A DNA stretch of 64,000 bases from Hanstruepera ponticola. GTDB lineage: Bacteria > Bacteroidota > Bacteroidia > Flavobacteriales > Flavobacteriaceae. This document shows, one piece after another, positions 32,783-39,697 of the stretch; position 1 is the first letter of the stretch, and the number at the start of each line of letters is the position of its first letter. The position numbers and the translations under genes were made by a program. A model generated the notes under the pieces. The model was not told where the DNA came from, did no database searches, and saw only the letters and a list, made by a program, of their open reading frames with translations. The stretch is from NCBI RefSeq assembly GCF_012931685.1, contig NZ_JABANC010000001.1, forward strand, positions 992,001-1,056,000, in the 5' to 3' direction.

Positions 32783-33251
32783 ATTTCAAAATATCTCGAA
32801 TTATTTTTAAATGGTGATTGGTATGTAATTGTAAAAACTGAATGGTTTTAGTTTTATTAAGCTGCCCAAAAACAAAGTGAGTGAAATAGGCATTATCATC
32901 AAGTGTCTTTATACGATTAATGTTATCGTTCGCTAAACGAATTTGTGTTTTTAAATCATCAATTGAAATAACTTCTGGAGGTCTAACAATTTTTGGTGCT
33001 TTGGCTTTGCCTCTTGGGATGTAATTAAGAGTGAATAAGAGCAGCCTCCATTTATTAAAACCCCATTTATATTGATCAGGATTTGAGCTGGCTAAAGCTT
33101 CTGTAACAAGATTAATAACTTTTAAAGAGTGATCTATTTGCCAAGCAACATCAGAGTTTGATATTGTATTATTCCTTTCATCCTTAAACTGGATGTGACT
33201 CTCTAATTTTTTAAGAAGCGGAATAAGATTTTCAGAATTTAGTTTTTGCAT
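32781..33251 (-). CDS. DUF1569 / DinB-like protein
   Basis: A 156-aa four-helix-bundle type protein. His residues at the positions used for metal binding in the DinB/YfiT superfamily are visible: WQIDHSLKV in the second helix region and LQLHTNHHLKII near the C-terminus. The family is DUF1569, of unknown reaction (related enzymes are thiol transferases). It is convergent with rpmA and tail-to-head with ahcY, from which a terminator separates it. Confidence 0.75.
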   Translation of the reverse strand: MQKLNSENLIPLLKKLESHIQFKDERNNTISNSDVAWQIDHSLKVINLVTEALASSNPDQYKWGFNKWRLLLFTLNYIPRGKAKAPKIVRPPEVISIDDLKTQIRLANDNINRIKTLDDNAYFTHFVFGQLNKTKTIQFLQLHTNHHLKIIRDILK

Positions 33252-33264
33252 GTTTTAAACTACT

Positions 33265-33315
33265 AAAAAACCCTCACATATTTTCTCAACTTGATTGAGA
33301 TTCATGTAAGGGTTT
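33265..33315 (-). terminator. Terminator of ahcY (nested hairpin)
   Basis: On the minus strand AACCCTTACAT pairs with ATGTGAGGGTT, enclosing a second hairpin TCTCAA/TTGAGA. The outer stem is followed by TTTTTT. The nested structure lies about 55 bases after the ahcY stop codon. A further imperfect inverted repeat (AAGCG-TCTAGA/TCTAGA-CGCTT) lies between the two. Confidence 0.75.
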
Positions 33316-33368
33316 CTCTATTATCTAAAATCGAAGCGATCTAGAATCTAGATGCGCTTGTCGTCTTT

Positions 33369-34685
33369 TTAGTATCTATAGTATTCTGGCTTATAAGGCC
33401 CTTCAACTTTTACACCAATATATTTAGCTTGGTCTTCTTTTAACTCGGTTAACTCAACACCAATTTTTTCAAGGTGCAATTTCGCTACTTTTTCATCTAA
33501 ATGTTTTGGTAACATATATACTTTGTTCTCGTAAGCATCCTTGTTATTCCAAAGTTCAATTTGAGCTAATGTTTGGTTTGTAAACGAGTTACTCATTACA
33601 AAACTTGGGTGACCAGTTGCACAACCTAAATTCACTAAACGTCCTTGGGCTAAAATAATGACATCTTTTCCGTTTATGGTGTATTTATCAACTTGAGGCT
33701 TAATAACATTCTTTGTGTTTCCATAGTTATTATTTAACCAAGCCATATCAATTTCGTTATCAAAGTGACCAATGTTGCACACTATGGTTTTATCTTTCAT
33801 AGCTTCAAAATGCTCACCACGAACAATATCTTTATTCCCAGTAGTTGTAATAACGATATCAGCGTTACCAACAACAGTTTCTAATTTCTTCACTTCAAAA
33901 CCGTCCATTGCTGCTTGTAAAGCACAAATTGGATCAATTTCTGTTACTGTTACAATACTTCCAGCGCCTTTAAAAGAAGCAGCTGTACCTTTACCAACGT
34001 CGCCATAACCACAAACCACTACACGTTTTCCAGCTAACATCACATCAGTAGCACGACGAATAGCATCAACAGCACTTTCACGACAACCATATTTGTTATC
34101 AAATTTAGATTTTGTAACCGAATCATTTACATTAATTGCAGGCATTGGCAATGTGCCATTTTCCATACGCTCATACAATCGGTGAACACCAGTTGTAGTT
34201 TCTTCAGATAATCCATTAATTCCAGAAACCAATTCAGGATATTTATCTAATACCATATTGGTTAAATCGCCACCATCATCAAGAATCATATTTAATGGTT
34301 TTCTATCTTCTCCAAAAAACAAGGTTTGCTCTATACACCAGTCAAACTCTTCTTCTGTCATATCTTTCCAAGCATATACAGCAGTTCCTTCCGCAGCAAT
34401 AGCAGCAGCGGCCTGATCTTGAGTAGAAAATATATTACAAGAACTCCAAGTTACTTCAGCACCTAAAGCCTGTAGTGTTTCAATTAGAACAGCTGTTTGA
34501 ATAGTCATGTGTAAGCATCCTGCTATACGTGCACCTTTTAAAGGTTGAGAATCTTTATACTCTTCACGTAAACTCATTAATCCTGGCATTTCAGCTTCAG
34601 CCAATTCAATCTCTTTTCTTCCCCAAGCCGCTAGCGACATATCTTTTACCTTATTAGGTACGTAGGCAACTGTTTTTGTGTTCAT
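33369..34685 (-). CDS. ahcY: S-adenosylhomocysteinase
   Basis: A 438-aa enzyme that hydrolyses S-adenosylhomocysteine to adenosine and homocysteine in the methyl cycle. Motifs: [20 protein letters not shown] at the N-terminus, the NAD-binding GYGDVGKG, and the C-terminal [10 protein letters not shown] with the conserved Lys-Tyr end. An upstream in-frame ATG at 34706 would add MKHKYNN. I prefer 34685 ([15 protein letters not shown]) because homologues start there. It is a single gene with its own terminator. Confidence 0.96.
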   Translation of the reverse strand: MNTKTVAYVPNKVKDMSLAAWGRKEIELAEAEMPGLMSLREEYKDSQPLKGARIAGCLHMTIQTAVLIETLQALGAEVTWSSCNIFSTQDQAAAAIAAEGTAVYAWKDMTEEEFDWCIEQTLFFGEDRKPLNMILDDGGDLTNMVLDKYPELVSGINGLSEETTTGVHRLYERMENGTLPMPAINVNDSVTKSKFDNKYGCRESAVDAIRRATDVMLAGKRVVVCGYGDVGKGTAASFKGAGSIVTVTEIDPICALQAAMDGFEVKKLETVVGNADIVITTTGNKDIVRGEHFEAMKDKTIVCNIGHFDNEIDMAWLNNNYGNTKNVIKPQVDKYTINGKDVIILAQGRLVNLGCATGHPSFVMSNSFTNQTLAQIELWNNKDAYENKVYMLPKHLDEKVAKLHLEKIGVELTELKEDQAKYIGVKVEGPYKPEYYRY

Positions 34686-34753
34686 ATTGTTATATTTGTG
34701 TTTCAATAATTATTTGCGACTGCAAAGATAACTAATAACTTTCAGAATATTAA

Positions 34754-35383
34754 ATGCCTCTATATAAAACCCTTACTCCAAATTCGGATACAACTGTTAA
34801 AATTTGGAAGATAACTGAAACCTATGATGATTTGATGAAGCCTATCACCTTAAAGCCAGAGAATATGGAACGTGTTTTGGGCATGAAAAGTGAACTGCAT
34901 CAACGTGGGTTTTTAAGTGTTAGACATTTATTGGCCGAATTTGGTTATACAGATTCAGATTTATTTTATGATGAAAACGGAAAACCACATTTAAAAGATG
35001 GTAAGCATATTTCAATAACGCATTCTTTTACGTTTTCGGGTGTTGTAGTGAGTGATACGGAAGTTGGAATAGATATTGAAAAACAGCGTGAAAAAATTGG
35101 GCGTATTGCTCATAAATTCATGGATTATGAATCACAGTATTTAGATTCAAATGATCATGAATACGTACGAAAACTAACTGTTATCTGGTGTGTAAAAGAA
35201 TCTCTTTATAAATTGTTTGCTACGCCAGGCTTAAGTTTTCTGCAACACACATTAGTTATTCCTTTTATGATACAAGATGAAGAAACAGTATCTTGGATTG
35301 ATTATGAAAATTCAAAACATCGCTTTGATGCTACTTTTTTTGAATTTGAAGGTTTCACTTGTGCCTTTGCATTGCCATCGTAA
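34754..35383 (+). CDS. 4'-phosphopantetheinyl transferase superfamily protein
   Basis: A 209-aa Sfp-type transferase that would load phosphopantetheine onto carrier proteins. The two signature motifs are VGIDIEKQREKIGRIAHKFM (magnesium-binding Asp and Glu) and VIWCVKESLYKLFATPGLSF (the W-x-x-KES-x-x-K motif). The stop codon ends immediately before the ATG of the next gene, which suggests one operon with the GGGP synthase-like gene. The target carrier protein is not in this window. Confidence 0.9.
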   Translation: MPLYKTLTPNSDTTVKIWKITETYDDLMKPITLKPENMERVLGMKSELHQRGFLSVRHLLAEFGYTDSDLFYDENGKPHLKDGKHISITHSFTFSGVVVSDTEVGIDIEKQREKIGRIAHKFMDYESQYLDSNDHEYVRKLTVIWCVKESLYKLFATPGLSFLQHTLVIPFMIQDEETVSWIDYENSKHRFDATFFEFEGFTCAFALPS

Positions 35384-36115
35384 ATGAAAAATATCTATAA
35401 TAATATATTACAGTCTATTACCAATGATGAAAAATTATTGGCTGTACTTATTGATCCAGATAAATTCTCAATTAGGACAGCAGAAGATTTTCTAAATAGA
35501 GTTAATAAGTCTGTTGCTACACATATTTTTGTTGGTGGAAGTGAGGTTGAAGGACAACAAACAGGAATTTTAGTAAAAGCTTTAAGGCGTTTTACGCAAT
35601 TACCAATTATATTATTTCCAGGAGATGTAACTCAAGTAACTAATGAAGCCGATGGCATTTTATTTTTGTCATTAATTTCTGGAAGAAATTCGGAATATTT
35701 AATCGGGAAACATGTCAAGTCAGTTTCAAGATTGAGTGAAACAGAACTTGAAATCATTCCAACGGGTTATATGTTAATTGAAAATGGTAAGGAAACCGCG
35801 GTTGAACGTGTAACAGGCACAAAACCATTGTCCAGAGTAAATATACAGCTAATAGAAGACACTGCTAAAGCGGGTGAATTTTTAGGAATGAAGCTTATGT
35901 ATTTAGAAGCGGGAAGTGGTGCAACGCATCCTGTAACTGTAGAAATTATCTCAAAAGTGAAAAAGAATATCCAAATCCCATTGATAGTTGGAGGAGGCAT
36001 ACGAACAAGGCAACAATTGGATGAGGCCTACAATTCTGGAGCAGATTTAGTGGTGATTGGGACTGCATTTGAGGAAGATGAATCGTTTTTTGATAGCCTA
36101 AAAAAGAAAATATGA
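35384..36115 (+). CDS. Geranylgeranylglyceryl/heptaprenylglyceryl phosphate synthase family protein
   Basis: A 243-aa TIM-barrel enzyme of the PcrB/GGGPS family. Motifs: LLAVLIDPDKF near the N-terminus (sn-glycerol-1-phosphate site), EIIPTGYMLIENG, YLEAGSGATHPV, and the phosphate-binding IVGGGIRTRQQL and GADLVVIGTAFEE. The family joins a polyprenyl diphosphate to glycerol-1-phosphate. Bacteroidota members form the group II type with geranylgeranyl specificity in characterised cases. The lipid product in this organism is not known. It overlaps the next gene by 4 bases (ATGA). Confidence 0.9.
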   Translation: MKNIYNNILQSITNDEKLLAVLIDPDKFSIRTAEDFLNRVNKSVATHIFVGGSEVEGQQTGILVKALRRFTQLPIILFPGDVTQVTNEADGILFLSLISGRNSEYLIGKHVKSVSRLSETELEIIPTGYMLIENGKETAVERVTGTKPLSRVNIQLIEDTAKAGEFLGMKLMYLEAGSGATHPVTVEIISKVKKNIQIPLIVGGGIRTRQQLDEAYNSGADLVVIGTAFEEDESFFDSLKKKI

Positions 36116-36372
36116 AAATATCAGTAGAACTAACGTTAACACCTTTGCAGAATGATTTTGAACCTGCAATTATACACTTTATTAAAAAACTTCGTGCTTC
36201 AAATTTAAAGGTTCTTGAAAATCCATTGAGCACCCAAGTTTATGGTGATTATGATGAGGTGATGTCTTTATTGCAAAGTGAGATTAAAGAAGCTTTTGAA
36301 CTCATTGAAAATGGTTTACTTTACATGAAAATTGTAAAAACAGACAGATACGACTATGAACCACATTTTTGA
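36112..36372 (+). CDS. YkoF/MTH1187-like thiamine-binding protein
   Basis: An 86-aa single-domain protein (MKISVELTLTPLQNDFEPAI to YDYEPHF) with the ferredoxin-like layout of the YkoF/DUF77 family, in which YkoF binds thiamine or its pyrimidine. The start overlaps the upstream gene by 4 bases and the end overlaps the PnuC-like gene by 17 bases, so it is surely in the same operon. Its placement next to a PnuC-type permease and near a TPP-riboswitch-controlled receptor supports a role in thiamine handling. This is inference from context. Confidence 0.75.
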   Translation: MKISVELTLTPLQNDFEPAIIHFIKKLRASNLKVLENPLSTQVYGDYDEVMSLLQSEIKEAFELIENGLLYMKIVKTDRYDYEPHF

Positions 36373-36988
36373 TTTTTTCTTTTCACAGTATCAAGATTAT
36401 GAAACGCTTGATATTGTATTGGAAATTGTTGCGGTTATTTTTGGATTTTTATCCGTCTGGTTTTCTAAACAGAATAAAATTTGGGTGTTTCCTACAGGTA
36501 TGATAAGTACTGTCATATTTGTGTATTTATTGTATAAATGGGAATTGTTAGGCGATATGATGATTAATGCGTATTATTTTATAATGAGTGTTTATGGCTG
36601 GTATGTCTGGACTCGAAAAGTAGATGCAACACATGTAACGCCCATTTCTACAACTACAAAAAAAGAAAATATCATAAGTGCTGGCATATTTTTGGCAACA
36701 TTGTTATTTGTTTTTATAGTTTATCAAATCTTTGATAAATGGACTGGTTGGGTAGCTTATGTTGATACATTTACAACAGCTATTTTCTTTGTAGGCATGT
36801 GGTTAATGGCACGACGTAAAATTGAAAACTGGCTATTTTGGATCATTGGCGATATCATATCTGTTCCACTTTATTTTTATAAAGGATTTACATTCACTAG
36901 TCTGCAATATTTAGGATTTACCATTATTGCAATATTTGGATATTTAGCATGGAAGAAGAGCTTAAACAAAAGAATAGCAACTGCATAA
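36356..36988 (+). CDS. pnuC: PnuC-family transporter, probably thiamine (PnuT)
   Basis: A 210-aa inner-membrane protein with about seven hydrophobic segments. Motifs: FGFLSVWFSKQNKIWVFPTGMIST, YYFIMSVYGWYVWTRK and the C-terminal WIIGDIISVPLYFYKG, typical of PnuC vitamin facilitators. PnuC proteins take up nicotinamide riboside, while PnuT relatives take up thiamine. The flanking YkoF-like protein, the kinase and the TPP-regulated receptor favour thiamine. The 3' end overlaps the kinase gene by 40 bases. Confidence 0.88.
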   Translation: MNHIFDFFFSQYQDYETLDIVLEIVAVIFGFLSVWFSKQNKIWVFPTGMISTVIFVYLLYKWELLGDMMINAYYFIMSVYGWYVWTRKVDATHVTPISTTTKKENIISAGIFLATLLFVFIVYQIFDKWTGWVAYVDTFTTAIFFVGMWLMARRKIENWLFWIIGDIISVPLYFYKGFTFTSLQYLGFTIIAIFGYLAWKKSLNKRIATA

Positions 36989-37518
36989 AAGTAGTTTTGT
37001 TTGGTCCTGAATCAACAGGAAAAACAACCTTGTCCAAACAATTGGCGAGGCATTATAATTCTGTTTGGGTACCTGAATATGCTAGAGAGTATTTACAAAA
37101 CAAATGGAATAACGAGAGAAAGACCTGTGAACCTAAAGACTTACTACCAATTGCTGTAGGTCAAATGAAACTTGAAAACGAGCTAGCTCAAAAAACAAAT
37201 ACAGTGCTTGTTTGTGACACAGATTTGTTGGAAACCAAGGTCTATTCTGAAACCTATTATTCTGGAACTTGCGATTCTATTCTCGAAAAATACGCATTAC
37301 GTAATACTTACGATTTGTATTTTTTGACCTATATTGACACGCCATGGGTAGCTGATGATTTAAGGGATAAACCAACTGAACGTCTGGAGATGTTTAAAGC
37401 GTTTGAGCAAGCCTTAATTAAATACAACAGACCTTATGTGTTATTAAAAGGCAATAAGGAAGAGCGCTTAAAATTAGCAGTTTCTTATATTGACAAACTA
37501 TTAAATGAAAAACGTTAA
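36949..37518 (+). CDS. NadR-like AAA-type ATPase/kinase, possible thiamine or nicotinamide-riboside kinase
   Basis: A 189-aa P-loop protein with the Walker A motif FGPESTGKTTLSKQLARHY and the VWVPEYAREYL segment, like the ribosylnicotinamide kinase domain of NadR. The adenylyltransferase domain of NadR is missing. In a PnuC-type uptake system the kinase traps the vitamin by phosphorylation. Given the neighbours, thiamine is as likely a substrate as nicotinamide riboside. The 40-base overlap with the permease and direct abutment on the next gene indicate tight operon coupling. Confidence 0.8.
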   Translation: MEEELKQKNSNCIKVVLFGPESTGKTTLSKQLARHYNSVWVPEYAREYLQNKWNNERKTCEPKDLLPIAVGQMKLENELAQKTNTVLVCDTDLLETKVYSETYYSGTCDSILEKYALRNTYDLYFLTYIDTPWVADDLRDKPTERLEMFKAFEQALIKYNRPYVLLKGNKEERLKLAVSYIDKLLNEKR

Positions 37519-39069
37519 ATGCTTTTAGAAAAGGATAACATACAAATAGAAAATAAAGGTCTTACCATTGGTAAGGTAAAAGAGCAGATCCAACTGTTTA
37601 AAGACGGTTTGCCGTTTGTAAATTTAGAATCTGCAGCAACCAGTGATAATGGCATTTTAAAACTATCAAATGATGAAAAACAACATTTAATCGAATTGTT
37701 TGATGTAAGAAGAAACGAAAATTCAATACTAAAGTTTGTTCCAGCTTCAGGTGCAGCAACTCGAATGTTCAAGTCGCTTTTCAAATTCATTGAAACGTTT
37801 AACCCTGAAAAGGAAACTTTAAATGCCTACATAAATAGAGAAAAAGAATCTAATCTGTCATTGTTTTTTGTGGGTTTAGAAAAGTTTCCGTTTTATGGTA
37901 TTGTAAAACAAGAAATGAAAAGGTATTATGCAGATTCTGAATCGTTTTCAACAGATGAACAACGTTTATATTTCGTAAAAACCATGTTGGATTCAGATAA
38001 GCTTAATTATGGTTTTTTTCCAAAAGGATTGTTGCCATTTCATACGTATAAAGGGCATATTGCAACAGCATTTGAAGAGCATTTATTTGAAGCAGCATTA
38101 TATGCCTCTAGTAATAATAAAGCACATTTACATTTTACAATTTCGGAACGTTATAAAAACATCTTTGATGATGAATTTAAACGAATTCAGGATATCGTTG
38201 AGCGTAAAACAAACACAAAATTCTACATATCTTTTTCGTATCAAAAGGAATCGACCGATACTATAGCTGTGACACCAGAAAACAAACCGTTCCGTTTAGA
38301 AGACGGCAGTTTATTGTTCAGGCCTTCTGGTCATGGTGCCTTATTACAAAATTTAAATGAGCAGGATGCTGACATCATTTTCATAAAAAACATTGATAAT
38401 GTCGTCGTGTTTAAATACGAGCGAGAAGTTGCCAATTACAAAAAGGCACTTGCAGGCTTATTGGTTTCACTTCAAAAGAAGGCATTTGATTATTTAAGGC
38501 AGTTAGAAAACGAATCAATTACTGAAAACAGTTTAATTATAGTTGCTGAATTTTTGAGTAATAAGCTTAACACAAAAATATCTACCGAATTTGAGAAGTA
38601 CTCTAAAAAATATCAAATAGAGTATTTAAGATCAAAATTAAATAGACCTATTCGTGTATGTGGAATGGTTAAGAATGAAGGAGAGCCAGGAGGTGGCCCG
38701 TTTTGGGTAAAGGATGAAAGCGGCCAGATTTCATTGCAAATTGTCGAGTCTGCTCAAATAAACAAAAGAGATAAGAGGCAGAAAGACATCCTTAAAAATG
38801 CAACACATTTTAATCCTGTAGATTTAGTTTGCGGTATCAAGGATTATAGAGGGAATAGATTTGATCTTGAACAATTTGTAGATCCTAAAACGGCTTTTAT
38901 AACCATGAAAACCAAGACAGGAAAAGAACTAAAAGCACTAGAGTTACCTGGACTTTGGAATGGTAGTATGGCTAATTGGAATACCATTTTTGTTGAGGTT
39001 CCACTAATAACTTTTAATCCTGTAAAAACGGTTACTGATTTATTAAAACCAACGCATCAAATCAAATAA
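37519..39069 (+). CDS. DUF4301 family protein
   Basis: A 516-aa protein of a conserved Bacteroidota family with no known function. Recognisable stretches are KFVPASGAATRMFKSLFKFI near the N-terminus, FRPSGHGALLQNLNEQDADI in the middle, and VCGMVKNEGEPGGGPFWV with LPGLWNGSMANWNTIFVEVP towards the C-terminus. The Gly-rich ASGAATRM and GHGALL motifs recall nucleotide-sugar transferase-like folds, but this is only an impression. Its start abuts the kinase stop codon, so it shares the thiamine-type operon. Confidence 0.82.
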   Translation: MLLEKDNIQIENKGLTIGKVKEQIQLFKDGLPFVNLESAATSDNGILKLSNDEKQHLIELFDVRRNENSILKFVPASGAATRMFKSLFKFIETFNPEKETLNAYINREKESNLSLFFVGLEKFPFYGIVKQEMKRYYADSESFSTDEQRLYFVKTMLDSDKLNYGFFPKGLLPFHTYKGHIATAFEEHLFEAALYASSNNKAHLHFTISERYKNIFDDEFKRIQDIVERKTNTKFYISFSYQKESTDTIAVTPENKPFRLEDGSLLFRPSGHGALLQNLNEQDADIIFIKNIDNVVVFKYEREVANYKKALAGLLVSLQKKAFDYLRQLENESITENSLIIVAEFLSNKLNTKISTEFEKYSKKYQIEYLRSKLNRPIRVCGMVKNEGEPGGGPFWVKDESGQISLQIVESAQINKRDKRQKDILKNATHFNPVDLVCGIKDYRGNRFDLEQFVDPKTAFITMKTKTGKELKALELPGLWNGSMANWNTIFVEVPLITFNPVKTVTDLLKPTHQIK

Positions 39070-39070
39070 C

Positions 39071-39478
39071 ATGTTTCATGAAGAACTTTTAATATCTGAA
39101 TTACAATTTAAAGCTGTAAGAAGTTCTGGAGCAGGAGGGCAACATGTAAATAAGGTGTCTTCAAAAGTCGTTTTAAATTTCGATTTAAATAATTCTCAAG
39201 TATTTTCAGAAGAACAAAAAGTCTTGCTATTTAAAAATTTGGCAACCCGATTAACTTCTGAAGGTGTGTTAATTCTTCAAAGTGATGAAAGTCGCAGTCA
39301 GCATAAAAACAAAGAATTTGTCATTAAACGATTTTTAGAATTGATAAAACAAGGATTAATCGTTCCAAAAAAGCGTAAGCCAACAAAAACTCCCAAATCA
39401 GTAAAACTTAAAAGGCTTGCAAATAAAAAGCAACAGTCTGAAAAAAAAGCAAATAGAAAGCCTCCAAAGTTAGAGTAA
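39071..39478 (+). CDS. arfB: Alternative ribosome-rescue aminoacyl-tRNA hydrolase ArfB (YaeJ)
   Basis: A 135-aa protein with the class I release-factor catalytic motif in RSSGAGGQHVNKVSSKV and a very basic C-terminal tail (KKRKPTKTPKSVKLKRLANK onwards), which inserts in the mRNA channel of stalled ribosomes. It lacks the codon-recognition domain of RF1 and RF2, as expected. It lies 1 base after DUF4301 and ends before the riboswitch region. Confidence 0.93.
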   Translation: MFHEELLISELQFKAVRSSGAGGQHVNKVSSKVVLNFDLNNSQVFSEEQKVLLFKNLATRLTSEGVLILQSDESRSQHKNKEFVIKRFLELIKQGLIVPKKRKPTKTPKSVKLKRLANKKQQSEKKANRKPPKLE

Positions 39479-39487
39479 ATATTAATC

Positions 39488-39515
39488 ATTCTTCATTGTT
39501 AATTCTTCATTGTTA
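39488..39515 (+). repeat. 14-bp tandem duplication in the promoter of the thiamine receptor gene
   Basis: ATTCTTCATTGTTA occurs twice in direct tandem. The copies contain the ATTG that serves as a -33 element, so two candidate -33 boxes exist 14 bases apart. Confidence 0.8.
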
Positions 39516-39525
39516 ATTATCTTTG
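39495..39525 (+). promoter_or_regulatory. Promoter of the TPP-regulated TonB-dependent receptor
   Basis: ATTG (39495-39498), a 19-base spacer and TATCTTTG (39518-39525) fit the Bacteroidota promoter consensus. It lies just upstream of the TPP riboswitch, so the riboswitch is at the very start of the transcript. Confidence 0.75.
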
Positions 39526-39533
39526 CAGCGTTC

Positions 39534-39610
39534 TCAAAAAAGGGGTGCCTATTATCGGCTGAGATCATACCCATTGAACCTAGAACAGGTAATGCTGTTT
39601 AGGAATTTTT
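39534..39610 (+). ncRNA. TPP riboswitch (THI element)
   Basis: The conserved THI-box parts are present in order: GGGGTGCC, the pyrimidine-sensing GGCTGAGATCATACCC, TTGAACCT, and the GGTAATGC of the pyrophosphate arm. An A-run and T-run at the ends can form P1. It binds thiamine pyrophosphate and would switch off the receptor gene that starts 88 bases downstream. This places the receptor in vitamin B1 uptake. Confidence 0.93.
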
Positions 39611-39612
39611 AA

Positions 39613-39642
39613 TTGTCATGCTGAGCTTGTCGAAGCATCTAA
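39613..39642. repeat. Intergenic hairpin element (tgtcatgctgagcttg type)
   Basis: TGTCATGCTGAGCTTGTCG continues into AAGCATCT, giving a stem ATGCT/AGCAT with inner pairing. From memory, the same motif recurs in intergenic DNA of many flavobacteria. It sits between the riboswitch and the start codon, so it could also take part in the expression platform. Confidence 0.5.
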
Positions 39643-39697
39643 TAATTTATTAACCAAAGAATAATGACCTCTTTTTATTCGATTTTAATTAATCGTA

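Noticed and set aside
36949-37518. Full-length NadR
   Set aside because: Only the kinase-like P-loop domain is present; the adenylyltransferase and DNA-binding parts of NadR are missing.
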